Shown here piece after piece: positions 46,725-56,227 of a DNA stretch of 64,000 bases. The notes beneath the pieces are model-generated. The model was not told the origin of the DNA and ran no database searches. It was given only the letters and a program-made list of their open reading frames with translations. The stretch's first letter is position 1. Every line of letters begins with the position of its first letter. The stretch spans positions 62,001-126,000 of the forward strand of contig NZ_JAJHUO010000019.1 in the NCBI RefSeq assembly GCF_020859565.1, read 5' to 3'. Made by a program: the position numbers and the translations under genes. This DNA is from Saccharothrix luteola (GTDB lineage: Bacteria > Actinomycetota > Actinomycetes > Mycobacteriales > Pseudonocardiaceae).

Positions 46725-47561
46725 CTAGTCGAGTCCGGCGAGCAGCTCGGCGGCCTGCCGCGGGCGGACCAGGAAGCCCATGTGGCTGGTGTCGAGGGTG
46801 TGCACGTCGAACGGGTTGTCCGGGAGCAGCGCGTCGGCCTCGCGGATGAACCGGTCCTGCAACCCGACCGGGACCGAGCGGTCGCCGGCCAGGCGGACGT
46901 AGGTGTGCGGCAGGCGTGCCCAGGCCTCCGGGTCGACGCGGTCGCTGCCGCCGTCCAGGCTCTCGTCCGGCTCCAGGGTGTTCAGCGCGGCCAGGAACTC
47001 CGCGTCCGTGCCGTCGGCCAGCATCGCGGCCTTGAGCTTGGCCAGCAGCTCCGGGTCGGCGGTGCGCCAGTTCATCCGGAGCACGCCGAGCTCGGCCGGG
47101 TTGGCCGCGATCAGGCCCGGGAGGTCGTTCAGCGCGCTCGACGCCCACTCCGGCCCCTCCATGTAGCCGCCGGCGGTCACGTCGACGCAGCACCACGCGG
47201 ACACGTACACGACCCGGTGCAGCAGGTCGGGCACCGCGTTCGCCACCCCGGTCACGGTCATCCCACCCCGGCTGTGCCCGACGAGGACCACCGGGCCGTG
47301 CTCGCCCGCCCGGCGCACCACGTCGATCACGTGGTCGACGTTGTCGGCGTGGCTCACGCCCGTGAGCCCGGACGGGGCGGTGGCCAGCGACGCGGGGTCC
47401 TGAGGTGCTTGGTACGACGCGGGGAACGGGGCGCCGAAGCCGTGCCCGGGCAGGTCGACGGCCAGCGCGCGGCGGCCGAGCAGGGTGAGTTCGCGGAGCA
47501 GGGGGGACCAGTGGAACGAGTTGCTGTTGGAGCCGTGCACGAAGACGTAGATCGCGTTCAT
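46725..47561 (-). CDS. Alpha/beta hydrolase
   Basis: 278 aa. IYVFVHGSNSNSFHW oxyanion loop at residues ~4-18, nucleophile elbow VVLVGHSRGGMTVTGVA (Ser ~92) and C-terminal His in LDTSHMGFLVRP (~265). The fold matches plant hydroxynitrile-lyase/esterase-like (pyrethroid hydrolase, RutD-like) bacterial enzymes. The start ATG overlaps the EamA transporter stop by 4 nt (ATGA), so the two are coupled. Substrate unknown; cytoplasmic. Confidence 0.87.
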   Translation of the reverse strand: MNAIYVFVHGSNSNSFHWSPLLRELTLLGRRALAVDLPGHGFGAPFPASYQAPQDPASLATAPSGLTGVSHADNVDHVIDVVRRAGEHGPVVLVGHSRGGMTVTGVANAVPDLLHRVVYVSAWCCVDVTAGGYMEGPEWASSALNDLPGLIAANPAELGVLRMNWRTADPELLAKLKAAMLADGTDAEFLAALNTLEPDESLDGGSDRVDPEAWARLPHTYVRLAGDRSVPVGLQDRFIREADALLPDNPFDVHTLDTSHMGFLVRPRQAAELLAGLD

Positions 47562-48442
47562 GGAGAGATCCTCACATTCGGCCGTGACCGGGCCAGCAGC
47601 ACGCCACCGATCACGACCGCACCGCCGACCAGTGTGTTCCAGCCCACGGTCTCGCCGAGCAGCACCGCGCCGATCGCCGTCGACCACAGCGGCGCGACGT
47701 AGGTGACGGTCGACGCCACCGCCGGCCCGGCTGCCCGGATCACGTCCAGGTTCAGCACGTACGCCAGTCCCGTCCCCGCCGCGCCGAGCACGACCAGCGC
47801 CACCGCGGCCGACATCCCCGGCCAGGACGGCAAGCCGCCCGACGCGGGCGCGACCAGCGCCAGTTGCAGCGTCGCGCACGTGATCTGCACGGCCGACAAC
47901 GCGCTCGCGCTGTGGTCGCCACCGGAGAAGAACCGGCGGGTGTAGGCGAAACCCGCGCCGTAGCACGCGGTCGCGGCCAGGCAGGCGAGGCTGCCTTCGA
48001 GGACGTCGTCGGCCAACCCGCGCCACGCGCCCAGCACCACGAGCACACCCGTGAAGCCGACCAGCAGCCCCACGACCCGAGCCACCGTCATCCGTTCGCT
48101 CGGCACGATCAGCAGCACGAACACCAGCGTGGTCAACGGCGTGGTGGCGTTGAAGACACCGGCCAGCACCGAGCTGACCTGCGTCTCGCCGTGCGCCAGC
48201 AGCGTGAACGGCACCGCGTTGAGCAGCAGCGCGACCACCGCGGCGTGACCCCACGTGCGCCGGTCCAGCGGCACGGTCGCGCCCTGCGCCAGGCAGATCG
48301 CCCACAACGTGAGCGCGCCGAACAGGCAGCGGAACAACGCCACCCACACCGCGGGCACGCCCGCGTCCACCGCCACCTTGATCAACGCGAAGCTGCCGCC
48401 CCAGATCACGGACAGCAGCACGAACTTCCCGGACGTAGGCAC
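47558..48442 (-). CDS. EamA/DMT-superfamily exporter
   Basis: 294 aa with ten hydrophobic segments forming two EamA repeats (residues ~3-135 and ~145-285): VLLSVIWGGSFALIKVA opening and YVAPLWSTAIGAVLLGETV in the second repeat are typical. Such proteins export small metabolites or amino acids. GTG 48442 has no clear ribosome site. Divergent from a LysR regulator with a 70-nt spacer, and coupled to a hydrolase; the regulator probably controls both. Substrate unknown. Confidence 0.88.
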   Translation of the reverse strand: MPTSGKFVLLSVIWGGSFALIKVAVDAGVPAVWVALFRCLFGALTLWAICLAQGATVPLDRRTWGHAAVVALLLNAVPFTLLAHGETQVSSVLAGVFNATTPLTTLVFVLLIVPSERMTVARVVGLLVGFTGVLVVLGAWRGLADDVLEGSLACLAATACYGAGFAYTRRFFSGGDHSASALSAVQITCATLQLALVAPASGGLPSWPGMSAAVALVVLGAAGTGLAYVLNLDVIRAAGPAVASTVTYVAPLWSTAIGAVLLGETVGWNTLVGGAVVIGGVLLARSRPNVRISP

Positions 48443-48512
48443 TGGGCGAGAATCGCCGCACCTGCGAGGATGAGTCCAACAAGTGACACCTGCCCACCCA
48501 TGAGAGTTGTTC

Positions 48513-49373
48513 ATGGCCCTGAACCTCGCGCAGCTCCGCGCGTTCCTCGCCGTCGTGGACGAGGGCGGTTTCGGCACGGCCGCCGACGCGCTCGGCCTCA
48601 CGCAGTCCGCCGTGTCTCACGCCGTGGCCGCGCTCGAACGCACCCTCGGCCACCCGGTGCTCCTCCGGCGCGGCAGGCCCCGGCCGACGGCGTTCGGAGC
48701 GGAGGTCGTGGCGCACGCCCGGGCCGCGGTGGCCGCGTCGGTGGCGATCACGGACCTGGCCGCGCGGCGCGGTGGGGCGGCCCGCGGCACGATCAGGCTG
48801 GCGGCGCCGCCGACCGTGTGCCAGGGGCTGCTGCCGGAGCTGATGTCCCGGTGGGAGGCGGAGTTCCCGCACGTGCGGGTGCGGGTGTTCGAGGGCGAGG
48901 ACGACGAGGTGGCCGAGTGGCTGGCCAACGGCACGGTGGAGATGGCCGTGGTGGTCGACCCGCCGCCCGGTCACGGCGTGCTGGTGGGCGAGGACGCGTT
49001 CCACGCCCTGGTGCGCGCCGACCACCCGTTGGCAGGGGTGGGCGAGGTGCACGTGGCGGACCTGGCCGACGACCCGTTCCTGCTCTCGTGCGGCGGGTGC
49101 GAGCGGCACGTGCGGCAGGTGCACGCGGGCCTGCCGTTCGACCCGCTGCACCGGGTGCGCGAGCTGGGGACGTTGCTGGCGATGGTGCGGGCCGGGGTCG
49201 GCATCTCGATCGTGCCCGGTCTGGTGGCGTCGATGCCGGCCGCGGGGTTGGTGCTGGTGCCGTTGCGGCCGAGGGTGGTGCGCCGGCTGGTGGCGTGCGG
49301 CCCGGCGGGGCGCGAGTGGCACCCGGCCGTGACCGCGCTGGTGGCGTCCCTGCGCGGCGGCGATCCCGAGTGA
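48513..49373 (+). CDS. LysR-family transcriptional regulator
   Basis: 286 aa. LysR winged helix at residues ~4-63 (LAQLRAFLAVVDEGGFGTAA, LGLTQSAVSHAVAALERTLG) and a periplasmic-binding-protein-like effector domain (TIRLAAPPTVCQGLLPELMS, AMVRAGVGISIVPGLV). Its effector domain has paired Cys (LSCGGCERH), which could sense redox state or metal; that is a guess. ATG 48513. Divergent from the EamA exporter, its likely target. No clear T-N11-A box was picked out in the spacer. Confidence 0.9.
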   Translation: MALNLAQLRAFLAVVDEGGFGTAADALGLTQSAVSHAVAALERTLGHPVLLRRGRPRPTAFGAEVVAHARAAVAASVAITDLAARRGGAARGTIRLAAPPTVCQGLLPELMSRWEAEFPHVRVRVFEGEDDEVAEWLANGTVEMAVVVDPPPGHGVLVGEDAFHALVRADHPLAGVGEVHVADLADDPFLLSCGGCERHVRQVHAGLPFDPLHRVRELGTLLAMVRAGVGISIVPGLVASMPAAGLVLVPLRPRVVRRLVACGPAGREWHPAVTALVASLRGGDPE

Positions 49374-49464
49374 CCTCGCGTTCCGGGTGGGTCGGTGACC
49401 GCCGGACCAGCTCGACCGCGCGTGACGCGAGTTTGATGCGCTCAGGGCGGGCAACTCCCGGGCC

Positions 49465-49887
49465 ATGACGAGAGGCGCGCGAGCGGCGCTGGTGCTCGGC
49501 CTGGGGGTCGGCGGGTTCGTGGACGGCATCGTCGCCCACCAGCTCCTGGGCTGGCACCACATGCTGTCCGGCTGGTACCCGGACGACCTGCACCTCAACA
49601 TGCGGGCTGACGGGCTGTTCCACCTGCTGTGCCTGCTGCTCGTGCTGATCGGCGTCGCCATGCTCAACCGCGCCGGCACGGTGCCGCGCCCGGTGCTGTG
49701 GGGCGGTGTGCTGACCGGTTGGGGTGTGTTCAACCTCGTCGAAGGCGTCGCCGACCACCTCGTCCTGGGCATCCACCACGTGCGTGGCGGCCCGCACGAA
49801 CTCGCCTACGACCTCGGCTTCCTCGCGCTGGGGGCGATCTTGGTCCTGGTCGGCGGGCTCCTCGCGCGGGAGCGGGCGAGCCGGTGA
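49465..49887 (+). CDS. DUF2243 membrane protein
   Basis: 140 aa with four membrane helices. The signature [20 protein letters not shown] near residues 15-34 and [15 protein letters not shown] near 92-106, with repeated His residues, matches DUF2243. Function unknown; the conserved His residues in membrane-facing positions might bind haem or metal. Its stop overlaps the GTG start of recQ (GTGA), indicating coupled translation although the products have no obvious relation. Confidence 0.88.
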   Translation: MTRGARAALVLGLGVGGFVDGIVAHQLLGWHHMLSGWYPDDLHLNMRADGLFHLLCLLLVLIGVAMLNRAGTVPRPVLWGGVLTGWGVFNLVEGVADHLVLGIHHVRGGPHELAYDLGFLALGAILVLVGGLLARERASR

Positions 49888-51482
49888 GCGGCGTGCGCGA
49901 ACGCCTGCGCCGGGCCGCCGCGGACGTGTTCGGGTGGCCGGAGCTGCGTGATGAGCAGATCGACGCCATGGAGCAGGTGCAGGCAGGACGGGACGTGTTC
50001 GTCGTGCTGCCCACCGGCGCGGGCAAGTCGGCGGTCTACCAGGTGCCCGGCGTGCTGCTGGACGGCCTCGTCGTCGTGGTGTCGCCGTTGATCGCGTTGC
50101 AGCGCGACCAGGTGGCGGCGCTGCGCGGCAACGGCGCGCCGCCCGCCGCCCTGGTGAACTCCGCGCAGTCCGAAGTGGACAACGAGGCCACGTGGGCGGC
50201 CGTCGGGCGCGGCGAGGTGCGGTACCTGTTCGTCTCGCCCGAGCAACTGGCCAAGCCCGACGTGCCGGACCGGTTGGGCGAGCCCGCGTTGGTCGTGGTC
50301 GACGAGGCGCACTGCGTGTCCGTGTGGGGCCACGACTTCCGGCCGGATTACCTGAGGCTCGGCTCGGCGGTGGAGCGGATCGGCCGGCCGCCCGTGCTCG
50401 CGCTCACCGCCACGGCGGGCACGACCGTGCGCGAGGACGTGATCACCCACCTGGGTCTGCGCGACCCGGTCGTGGTGGCCGTCGGGTTCGACCGGCCCAA
50501 CCTGTCGCTGGCCGTGCGCGCGTTCGTCGAGGACGACGACAAGCGGCGCGCGGTGCGCGACTGGGTGCGGGAGGCGCCGAAACCGGGGTTGGTCTACGTC
50601 GCGACGCGCAAGGACGCCCGCCGGTACGCGGAGGAGCTGGGCGCCGAGCCGTTCCACGCGGGGATGAAGGCCGCGGAGCGGGAACGCGTGCAGGACGCGT
50701 TCATGCGCGGCCGGGTGGACGTGGTGGTGGCGACCTCGGCGTTCGGCATGGGCATCGACAAGCCGGACGTGCGGTTCGTCGCGCACGCGTCCGCGCCCGG
50801 TTCGCTGGACGCCTACTACCAGGAGATCGGCCGGGCGGGACGGGACGGCGAGCCGGCCGAGGCGGTGCTGTTCTACCGGCCGCAAGACCTGGGGTTGCAG
50901 CGCTTCCTGCAGTCGCGGCACGTCGACCGGGACGCGCTGGCCGGGCTGGCGGCGTTCGTGCGCGACCACCCCGGGCTGCGGGTCACCGAGCTGGCGCGGG
51001 AGATCGGGCAGTCTCGCCGCAAGGTCACCTCCGGGGTGAACCTGCTGGAACGGGTGGGCGCGGTGGAGGCGGCCAAGTCCCGGTTCCGACTCGTCGTCGA
51101 GCCGGCGCGGGCGGCCGACCTGGCGTCGGAGGAGGCGGAGCGGCTGCAACGCCTGGACCGGTCGCGGATCGAGGTGCTGCGGGCGTACGCGGAGACAAGG
51201 GCGTGCCGGCGGCAGCACCTGCTGGGGTACTTCGGCGAGGTGCTGGAACGGGCGTGCGGCAACTGCGACACGTGCGCGCGGGGCGAGGCGGGCACCGGTG
51301 TGTCGGCCAACCCCGAGTACCCGGCGCAGTCGCGCGTCCACCACGCCGAGTGGGGTTCGGGCACGGTGGTGCAGAGCGAGGCCGACCGGCTCACCGTGCT
51401 GTTCGAGCAGGTCGGGTACAAGACGCTGTCGTTGGAGGCGGTGCACGCGGCCGACGTGCTCGGCCGACACCCGGAGACGTGA
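49884..51482 (+). CDS. recQ: RecQ-family ATP-dependent DNA helicase
   Basis: 532 aa. Motif [17 protein letters not shown] near residue 36, DEAH-box [20 protein letters not shown] near 137, motif III ALTATA, and motif [15 protein letters not shown] near 318. The zinc-binding region has Cys in [13 protein letters not shown] and CGNCDTC near 440-462. There is no HRDC domain; instead the last ~60 residues form an SH3-like module ([20 protein letters not shown]), as in short actinomycete RecQ proteins. It unwinds 3'-5' during repair and recombination. GTG start inside the preceding gene's stop. Confidence 0.93.
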   Translation: MSGVRERLRRAAADVFGWPELRDEQIDAMEQVQAGRDVFVVLPTGAGKSAVYQVPGVLLDGLVVVVSPLIALQRDQVAALRGNGAPPAALVNSAQSEVDNEATWAAVGRGEVRYLFVSPEQLAKPDVPDRLGEPALVVVDEAHCVSVWGHDFRPDYLRLGSAVERIGRPPVLALTATAGTTVREDVITHLGLRDPVVVAVGFDRPNLSLAVRAFVEDDDKRRAVRDWVREAPKPGLVYVATRKDARRYAEELGAEPFHAGMKAAERERVQDAFMRGRVDVVVATSAFGMGIDKPDVRFVAHASAPGSLDAYYQEIGRAGRDGEPAEAVLFYRPQDLGLQRFLQSRHVDRDALAGLAAFVRDHPGLRVTELAREIGQSRRKVTSGVNLLERVGAVEAAKSRFRLVVEPARAADLASEEAERLQRLDRSRIEVLRAYAETRACRRQHLLGYFGEVLERACGNCDTCARGEAGTGVSANPEYPAQSRVHHAEWGSGTVVQSEADRLTVLFEQVGYKTLSLEAVHAADVLGRHPET

Positions 51483-51629
51483 CAGGTCCGCTCGCCGGCG
51501 GGGTGGGCCGGGGCGCTGCGGCCTGCCGAAGGCTGTCCACAGTGGACAGATGGTTTACTGGTGCGGACACCGCCGCCGCCCGACCGGGTTCCACATTTGA
51601 TCACCGCAGATCAGTTGGAGGAGACCGAC

Positions 51630-52040
51630 GTGTCCGTCATCAGCCCGATCCGCGGGGCGCTGTCCCTGCTGTCCGTCGTGGCCGCTCTCGCCGCGGTGCT
51701 CGCACCGGCCGCGACCGCGGCCCCGACCGCCGACCCGACCACCGACCTCACCATCTCCGTGTACGGCCGGTTGACGCCGGTCGTCCGCGAGTTCCGCCTC
51801 ACGTGCGACCCGGACGGCGGCACGCACCCGCAGCCCAAGGCGGCGTGCGAGGCGATCCGGAAGTCACCGGGCACGATCAAGCCGCCACCGCCGACGGCGA
51901 ACTGCTACGACCGCGTCTTCGGGCCGGAGCACGCCAAGGTGAGCGGTCGGCTGTTCGGGGTCGAGGTGGCGGCCGAGTTCAACCGCCGCAACTCCTGCGA
52001 GGAGGACCGCTGGCAGGCGTGGCTCCCGGTCTGGGGCTGA
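51630..52040 (+). CDS. Subtilisin-inhibitor-like (SSI family) secreted protease inhibitor
   Basis: 136 aa. Signal peptide (MSVISPIRGALSLLSVVAAL, Ala-rich cleavage near 30) then an SSI domain: LTISVYGRLTPVVREFRLTC, CDPDGGTHPQPKAACEAI, and four Cys in total for two disulfides (~59, ~73, ~91 and ~116). Aligning CYDRVFGP with the classical CPMVYDP reactive loop puts Arg at P1, suggesting inhibition of trypsin-like proteases; the loop is one residue longer. GTG 51630 follows GGAGGAGA by 6 nt. It is convergent with a large subtilase and shares its terminator. Confidence 0.85.
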   Translation: MSVISPIRGALSLLSVVAALAAVLAPAATAAPTADPTTDLTISVYGRLTPVVREFRLTCDPDGGTHPQPKAACEAIRKSPGTIKPPPPTANCYDRVFGPEHAKVSGRLFGVEVAAEFNRRNSCEEDRWQAWLPVWG

Positions 52041-52053
52041 CGCCCCCGGCTGA

Positions 52054-52086
52054 CGCCCCGGGCCGGTGGTCGACCGGCCCGGGGCG
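52054..52086. terminator. Bidirectional terminator hairpin
   Basis: Perfect 14-bp arms CGCCCCGGGCCGGT / ACCGGCCCGGGGCG with a 5-nt loop between the inhibitor and subtilase genes. Confidence 0.88.
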
Positions 52087-52098
52087 CCACCGCAGGCG

Positions 52099-55000
52099 CT
52101 ACTCGCGGGTGATCTTGTAAGCGCGGATCACGGTGTGCTCGAACGTGTTGCCGTCGCTGTCGGAGCCGGACGCCTTGAGCGAGACGTAGCCGGCCGCGTC
52201 GGGATGCCGCACGAGGGCCGCCCCGCCCGCCACCGGCACCCGGCGCCAGGTCTTGCCGTCGTCGAACGACACGTCGACCCGGACCTGGCCCACCTCGCCG
52301 TTGTCCGCGCCGTCCTGCTGCTCCACGACCAGCGGCACGCTCAGCAGCCGTCCGGCGGGCGTGCCGCCGGCGGCGTCGAGCTCCGGGTTGAACCGGACCA
52401 CCGACATCGGCAGCCGGCGGCCGTGCCCGTCGGGCAGGGTCGCCATCCGGAACGTCCACGCGCCGCTGACCCGCGTGCTCAGCTCGTGCGCGGTCGGATC
52501 GCGGACGATGTCGTGCTCCACCCGGTAGCGGCCCTCGCCCTCCGGCACGGTGAACTCGCCCCACTGGTCGCGGAGTTGGCCGACCAGCCGCCCGTCCCGG
52601 TACACGGAGGTGCGCGCCGACTCGTGGCCGCCGCGGCCGAGGTTGCCGTCGCGGTCGTTGATCAGCGGGATCTGCGCCGTGACGCGGTCCTCGTGCACGC
52701 CGAGGTAGGTGGCCGAGTAGCCGGACAGGCCGGGCCCGAGCACCGGGCGCCCGAACCGCTCCACGTGCTCCTCACCCAGCCGGTACGTGCGGTTGAACGA
52801 GGAGTAGTCGGCCTCGGTCCGGTACTGGGGCGACAGCCGCTGGAAGCCCCAGCTCCACGTGAGCCGGTCGGGCGTGACCAGGTCGACGACCGCGCCGCCC
52901 ACGGGCACGGGCAGGCCCACCGACCAGCCGCCCGAGCCGTCCGGCGGGCTGGCGTTGCCGCTGTGCAGGTACTGGCGGTCGGCCGGGCCGGGCGCGAACG
53001 TGGTCCGCACCTCGGCCAGCTCGGCCCTGGTCGGCGCGCGGGTGTACCCGGTGGGCACCGCGCCCTGCTCCATCCAGCGGAACCGGTAGTGCGTCGGCGT
53101 GCCGTCGACCGGCGGGCTCTGGAACTGCGCGCCGATCGAGACGGTCAGCTCCTGGTCGGTCAGGGTCGGGCCGACGTGACCGAGCGCCATGTCCCCGAAG
53201 CCGCCGAGGAACGCCGTGTTGAGCACCACGCGCCTGCCGTTGAGCACCCGGGACACGTTGATGTCGCCGATCATCGGGGCCGCGGCGGGGTCGGGCGCGG
53301 TGACCTGCAGCGGTTTCGCGACGCGGGCGTCGAAGGTGTAGCGGGTGTGGTCGGCGTCGACGGTCAGCGCCGGCCGGGCGAGCACCCAGGTCTTGGGCCA
53401 CGACCGGATCACTGCCCGCGCCATGTACTCGCCCTTGGGCACGCGAGCGCGAGCGGTGCCGTCGGGGCCGTACAGGTTCTCGTAGACGTCGTTGTTCATG
53501 CCGACGAGCGCGGTCGAGTTGTCCAGGGCCGGGTTGCCGTCGGCGTCGATGTTCTCGATCGCGATGTCGTAGCTCTCGACCTCGCGGGCGAGGCTGACCG
53601 GGACGCGGGTCGGCCCGCCGACCAGCGCGCCGGAGTAGACGCCGTCGAGCGTGCCGACCCTGGTGTCCGCCGTGACGGCCACGGCTGCCGTGCCGCCGGC
53701 GGGCACGGTGACCTTCGCCGGGGTCGCGGTGAGCAGGCCGGCGGGTGCGGCGGCGCCGTTCGGGCCGCGGAGCTCGGCGGTGAGGTCGAACGTGACGGGC
53801 TCGGGACCGCTGTTGCGGTAGGTGACGGTCTTGGTGACCGGGGTGTCGTCGTGGTGGGGCCACAGCTGCTCTTCGAACGTGACGCTCACCGGCGTCGCGC
53901 CGACGGTCGCCGTGATCGCGCGCGGCACGTCCACCCGGCCGGTGCCCTGGTCGAACACGGACAGGCCGGGGTTCGGCTTGGCGGAGGCCATGAGCACGGC
54001 CTTGAGCTGCGCGCCGGTCCAGTCGGGGTGCCGCTGGGCGAGCAGGGCGGCGGCGCCCGCGACGTGCGGCGTGGCCATCGAGGTGCCGGACAGGGCCGTG
54101 TGCCGCCTGCCGACCGGGGTGCCGAGGATCCCCTCGGCGGCCTTGGCGGCGACGATGTTCAGGCCGGGCGCGGTGATGTCGGGCTTCACCGCGTCGTCGC
54201 CGTTGCGCGGGCCGCGGCTGGAGAAGTGGGCGAGGTCGTCGTCGTGCCGGACCGCGCCGACGGTGAGCGCGGCGTCGGCGCTGCCCGGCGAGTCGATCGA
54301 CTTGGACCGCCCGCCGTTGCCCGCCGCGACGACGAACAGGGTGCCGGTCTTCTCGGTCAGCTGGTTGATCGCGTCCTCGAGGGGGTCGACGCCGGGTGAG
54401 TCGTAGCCGCCGAGGCTGAGGTTGACGATGTCCGCACCCTCGTCGACGGCCCACTGCACGCCGGCCAGGATCGCGGACTCGGGGCAGCCGTTGGCACCGC
54501 AGACCTTGCCGTCGAGGATGCGGGCGTCGGGCGCGACACCCCGGTAGGTCCGGCCGCCGCCGGCGATGGTCGCGGCGACGTGCGTGCCGTGCCCGGTGAC
54601 GTCGGTGGCGTCGGGGTCGGCGGTGAAGTTGCGCTCCACGACCTCCTTGCCCCTGAGGTCGGGGTGGTCGCCGTCGACGCCGCCGTCGAGCACGGCGACC
54701 CGGACGCCCTTGCCGGTGAGGCCTGCCCGCCAGGCGGTCGGCGCGCCGATCTGGGCGGTCGAGCGGTCGAGGGACGGGCGCAGCACGCCGTCGAGCCACA
54801 CCCTGGTCACGCCGGGGTCGGCGAGCAGGTCGCGGAACACGCCGCCGGCGTCCGCCTTGGGCGCCTCGGTGGCGAAAGCGCCGGGCAGCGCGCGGGCGGA
54901 GCGCAGACCGGTGGTCGGCGTGCCGGTGACGATGAGCGGCACGTGGTCGCGGCCGGCGTCGTCGTAGCCGGCTTCGATCAGGCCCGTCACGTCGAACAGC

Positions 55001-55311
55001 CGCGGGTCGAGCTTGCCCGCGGCGATGCCCTTGAGCGCGTCCTCGGGGACGACGTTGAGCCGACCGTCCCGATAGGTCGAGTGGAAGGTGACGTCGTCGC
55101 GACCCGGACCGGGCCGCAGCGACCCGACCGCCTCGCCGGTCACCACCACCCGGTCACCGGTGACGAGGGTGACGGTCCGCGGCTGGACGCCCGCCGCGGG
55201 GGTCGCCGACGCGGTCTCCGCACCGGCCACCCCCGTGACCGGTGCGGAGACGAGCCCTAACGCCAGGACGGCGGCTCCCAGGGCTTTACCGCGCTTTCGT
55301 GGTCTGAACAC
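52099..55311 (-). CDS. Secreted S8 serine peptidase (subtilase), multidomain
   Basis: 1070 aa. Signal peptide RPRKRGKALGAAVLALGLVS, a propeptide-like region (residues ~35-190, VTLVTGDRVVVTGEAVGS) and the S8 catalytic domain: Asp in VAVLDGGVDGDHPDL (~204), His in TGHGTHVAATIAG (~241), Asn in FVVAAGNGG and Ser in LSGTSMATPHVAGAA (~409). The C-terminal ~600 residues contain Ig/Fn3-like beta-sandwich stretches (VTFDLTAELRGPNGA, VPAGGTAAVAVTADT) and end IRAYKITRE. GTG 55311 follows GGGAGG by 5 nt. It should degrade proteins outside the cell. The adjacent SSI-type inhibitor may control it or host proteases. Confidence 0.92.
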   Translation of the reverse strand: MFRPRKRGKALGAAVLALGLVSAPVTGVAGAETASATPAAGVQPRTVTLVTGDRVVVTGEAVGSLRPGPGRDDVTFHSTYRDGRLNVVPEDALKGIAAGKLDPRLFDVTGLIEAGYDDAGRDHVPLIVTGTPTTGLRSARALPGAFATEAPKADAGGVFRDLLADPGVTRVWLDGVLRPSLDRSTAQIGAPTAWRAGLTGKGVRVAVLDGGVDGDHPDLRGKEVVERNFTADPDATDVTGHGTHVAATIAGGGRTYRGVAPDARILDGKVCGANGCPESAILAGVQWAVDEGADIVNLSLGGYDSPGVDPLEDAINQLTEKTGTLFVVAAGNGGRSKSIDSPGSADAALTVGAVRHDDDLAHFSSRGPRNGDDAVKPDITAPGLNIVAAKAAEGILGTPVGRRHTALSGTSMATPHVAGAAALLAQRHPDWTGAQLKAVLMASAKPNPGLSVFDQGTGRVDVPRAITATVGATPVSVTFEEQLWPHHDDTPVTKTVTYRNSGPEPVTFDLTAELRGPNGAAAPAGLLTATPAKVTVPAGGTAAVAVTADTRVGTLDGVYSGALVGGPTRVPVSLAREVESYDIAIENIDADGNPALDNSTALVGMNNDVYENLYGPDGTARARVPKGEYMARAVIRSWPKTWVLARPALTVDADHTRYTFDARVAKPLQVTAPDPAAAPMIGDINVSRVLNGRRVVLNTAFLGGFGDMALGHVGPTLTDQELTVSIGAQFQSPPVDGTPTHYRFRWMEQGAVPTGYTRAPTRAELAEVRTTFAPGPADRQYLHSGNASPPDGSGGWSVGLPVPVGGAVVDLVTPDRLTWSWGFQRLSPQYRTEADYSSFNRTYRLGEEHVERFGRPVLGPGLSGYSATYLGVHEDRVTAQIPLINDRDGNLGRGGHESARTSVYRDGRLVGQLRDQWGEFTVPEGEGRYRVEHDIVRDPTAHELSTRVSGAWTFRMATLPDGHGRRLPMSVVRFNPELDAAGGTPAGRLLSVPLVVEQQDGADNGEVGQVRVDVSFDDGKTWRRVPVAGGAALVRHPDAAGYVSLKASGSDSDGNTFEHTVIRAYKITRE

Positions 55312-55500
55312 GCATACCTCCCGGATTCGGCGCGCGCGAGGATCGCGCGGTCCGGGGGCGTCGCAGACCCGCGGTGGCGGTGGAACCGGAAGGTGACGAA
55401 GCCCCCGACGCCTCGACGCTAGCCACCCGTCACGGTGCGGTCAGCGTCTTTTGGAAGGGTGTTCGGCCACCCGAATGCACTATCGGCGGCTCGTGCGCGG

Positions 55501-56169
55501 TCACCAGGAGAGGTCGCCGGACTCCACCCGCGCGGTGAACGCGTCGGCGTCCGGGGCCACCGGCAGGGCGTCCGACAGCGACACGGGAGCCGGGTCGAGG
55601 GTCAGGTCGAACGAGAGCCGCCCGCGTGCGCCGTCGTCGCCGATGACCGCCATGCCGGCGGTCTCGGTGGCCTCCAGCGTCTCCATTGGCGTGTAGAGGG
55701 TGACGAACGTGTCGCCCCGCCACCCGCTGCGGAACCACGACTCGCCCTGGAGGTAGCGCCGCCACGCAACCGGCAGCGGACGTACCAGCGCGGCCTCGGC
55801 GCGGTCGAACTCCTCGTCCGCCACCGGACCCCGGTACTCGGCCTCGCACACGATCTCGCCGACGACGTTGGCGTTGAACTCCTCCAGGTCCTCGGCGGGC
55901 ACCCAGTGCTCCAGCACGTCACGCCCGCCGGCCTGCCGCACGGGGTACCGGTCGAGGAAGTCGCGCCGCACGCTGAACCGCGTGACGAAACCGACGCCCT
56001 CGGCGGGCACGTTCCACTCGCGCGCGATCTTGGTGGCGTACCAGCGGTTCGCCACCGGGTAGAAGATCGGCTGGTCGGGCAGCCGCGGCGGCCACGCCCG
56101 CCACCTCGACGCCGCGACGAGGTCCAGCTCGGCACGTCCGGTCGGGCGCCACAGGTCCACCATGTCCAT
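55501..56169 (-). CDS. Uncharacterised protein with SMI1/KNR4 (SUKH)-like C-terminus
   Basis: 222 aa. The first ~120 residues (LWRPTGRAELDLVAASRWRA, WPPRLPDQPIFYPVANRWYA, EHWVPAEDLEEFNANVVGEI) match a widespread actinomycete family sometimes labelled ADP-ribosylation/crystallin J1, without known function. The C-terminal ~100 (ALVRPLPVAWRRYLQGESWF, TLYTPMETLEATE) look like an SMI1/KNR4 domain, common in immunity proteins against polymorphic toxins. No toxin gene lies nearby. Start ATG 56169 or 56163; ribosome site weak. Cytoplasmic. Confidence 0.62.
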   Translation of the reverse strand: MDMVDLWRPTGRAELDLVAASRWRAWPPRLPDQPIFYPVANRWYATKIAREWNVPAEGVGFVTRFSVRRDFLDRYPVRQAGGRDVLEHWVPAEDLEEFNANVVGEIVCEAEYRGPVADEEFDRAEAALVRPLPVAWRRYLQGESWFRSGWRGDTFVTLYTPMETLEATETAGMAVIGDDGARGRLSFDLTLDPAPVSLSDALPVAPDADAFTARVESGDLSW

Positions 56170-56227
56170 GGCGGAAGGGTAGGTCGACCTCCCCGCGGCA
56201 CCACCGGATTTTCGGCGCGCCCCCGGT

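Noticed and set aside
48443-48512. LysR operator search in the EamA/LysR spacer (AACAA ... TTGTT)
   Set aside because: The repeat is short and not of T-N11-A form; too weak to annotate.
47562-49772. Long frame upstream of the alpha/beta hydrolase suggesting a fusion
   Set aside because: It overlaps the real EamA and LysR genes out of frame; the hydrolase starts at its own ATG with the ATGA overlap.
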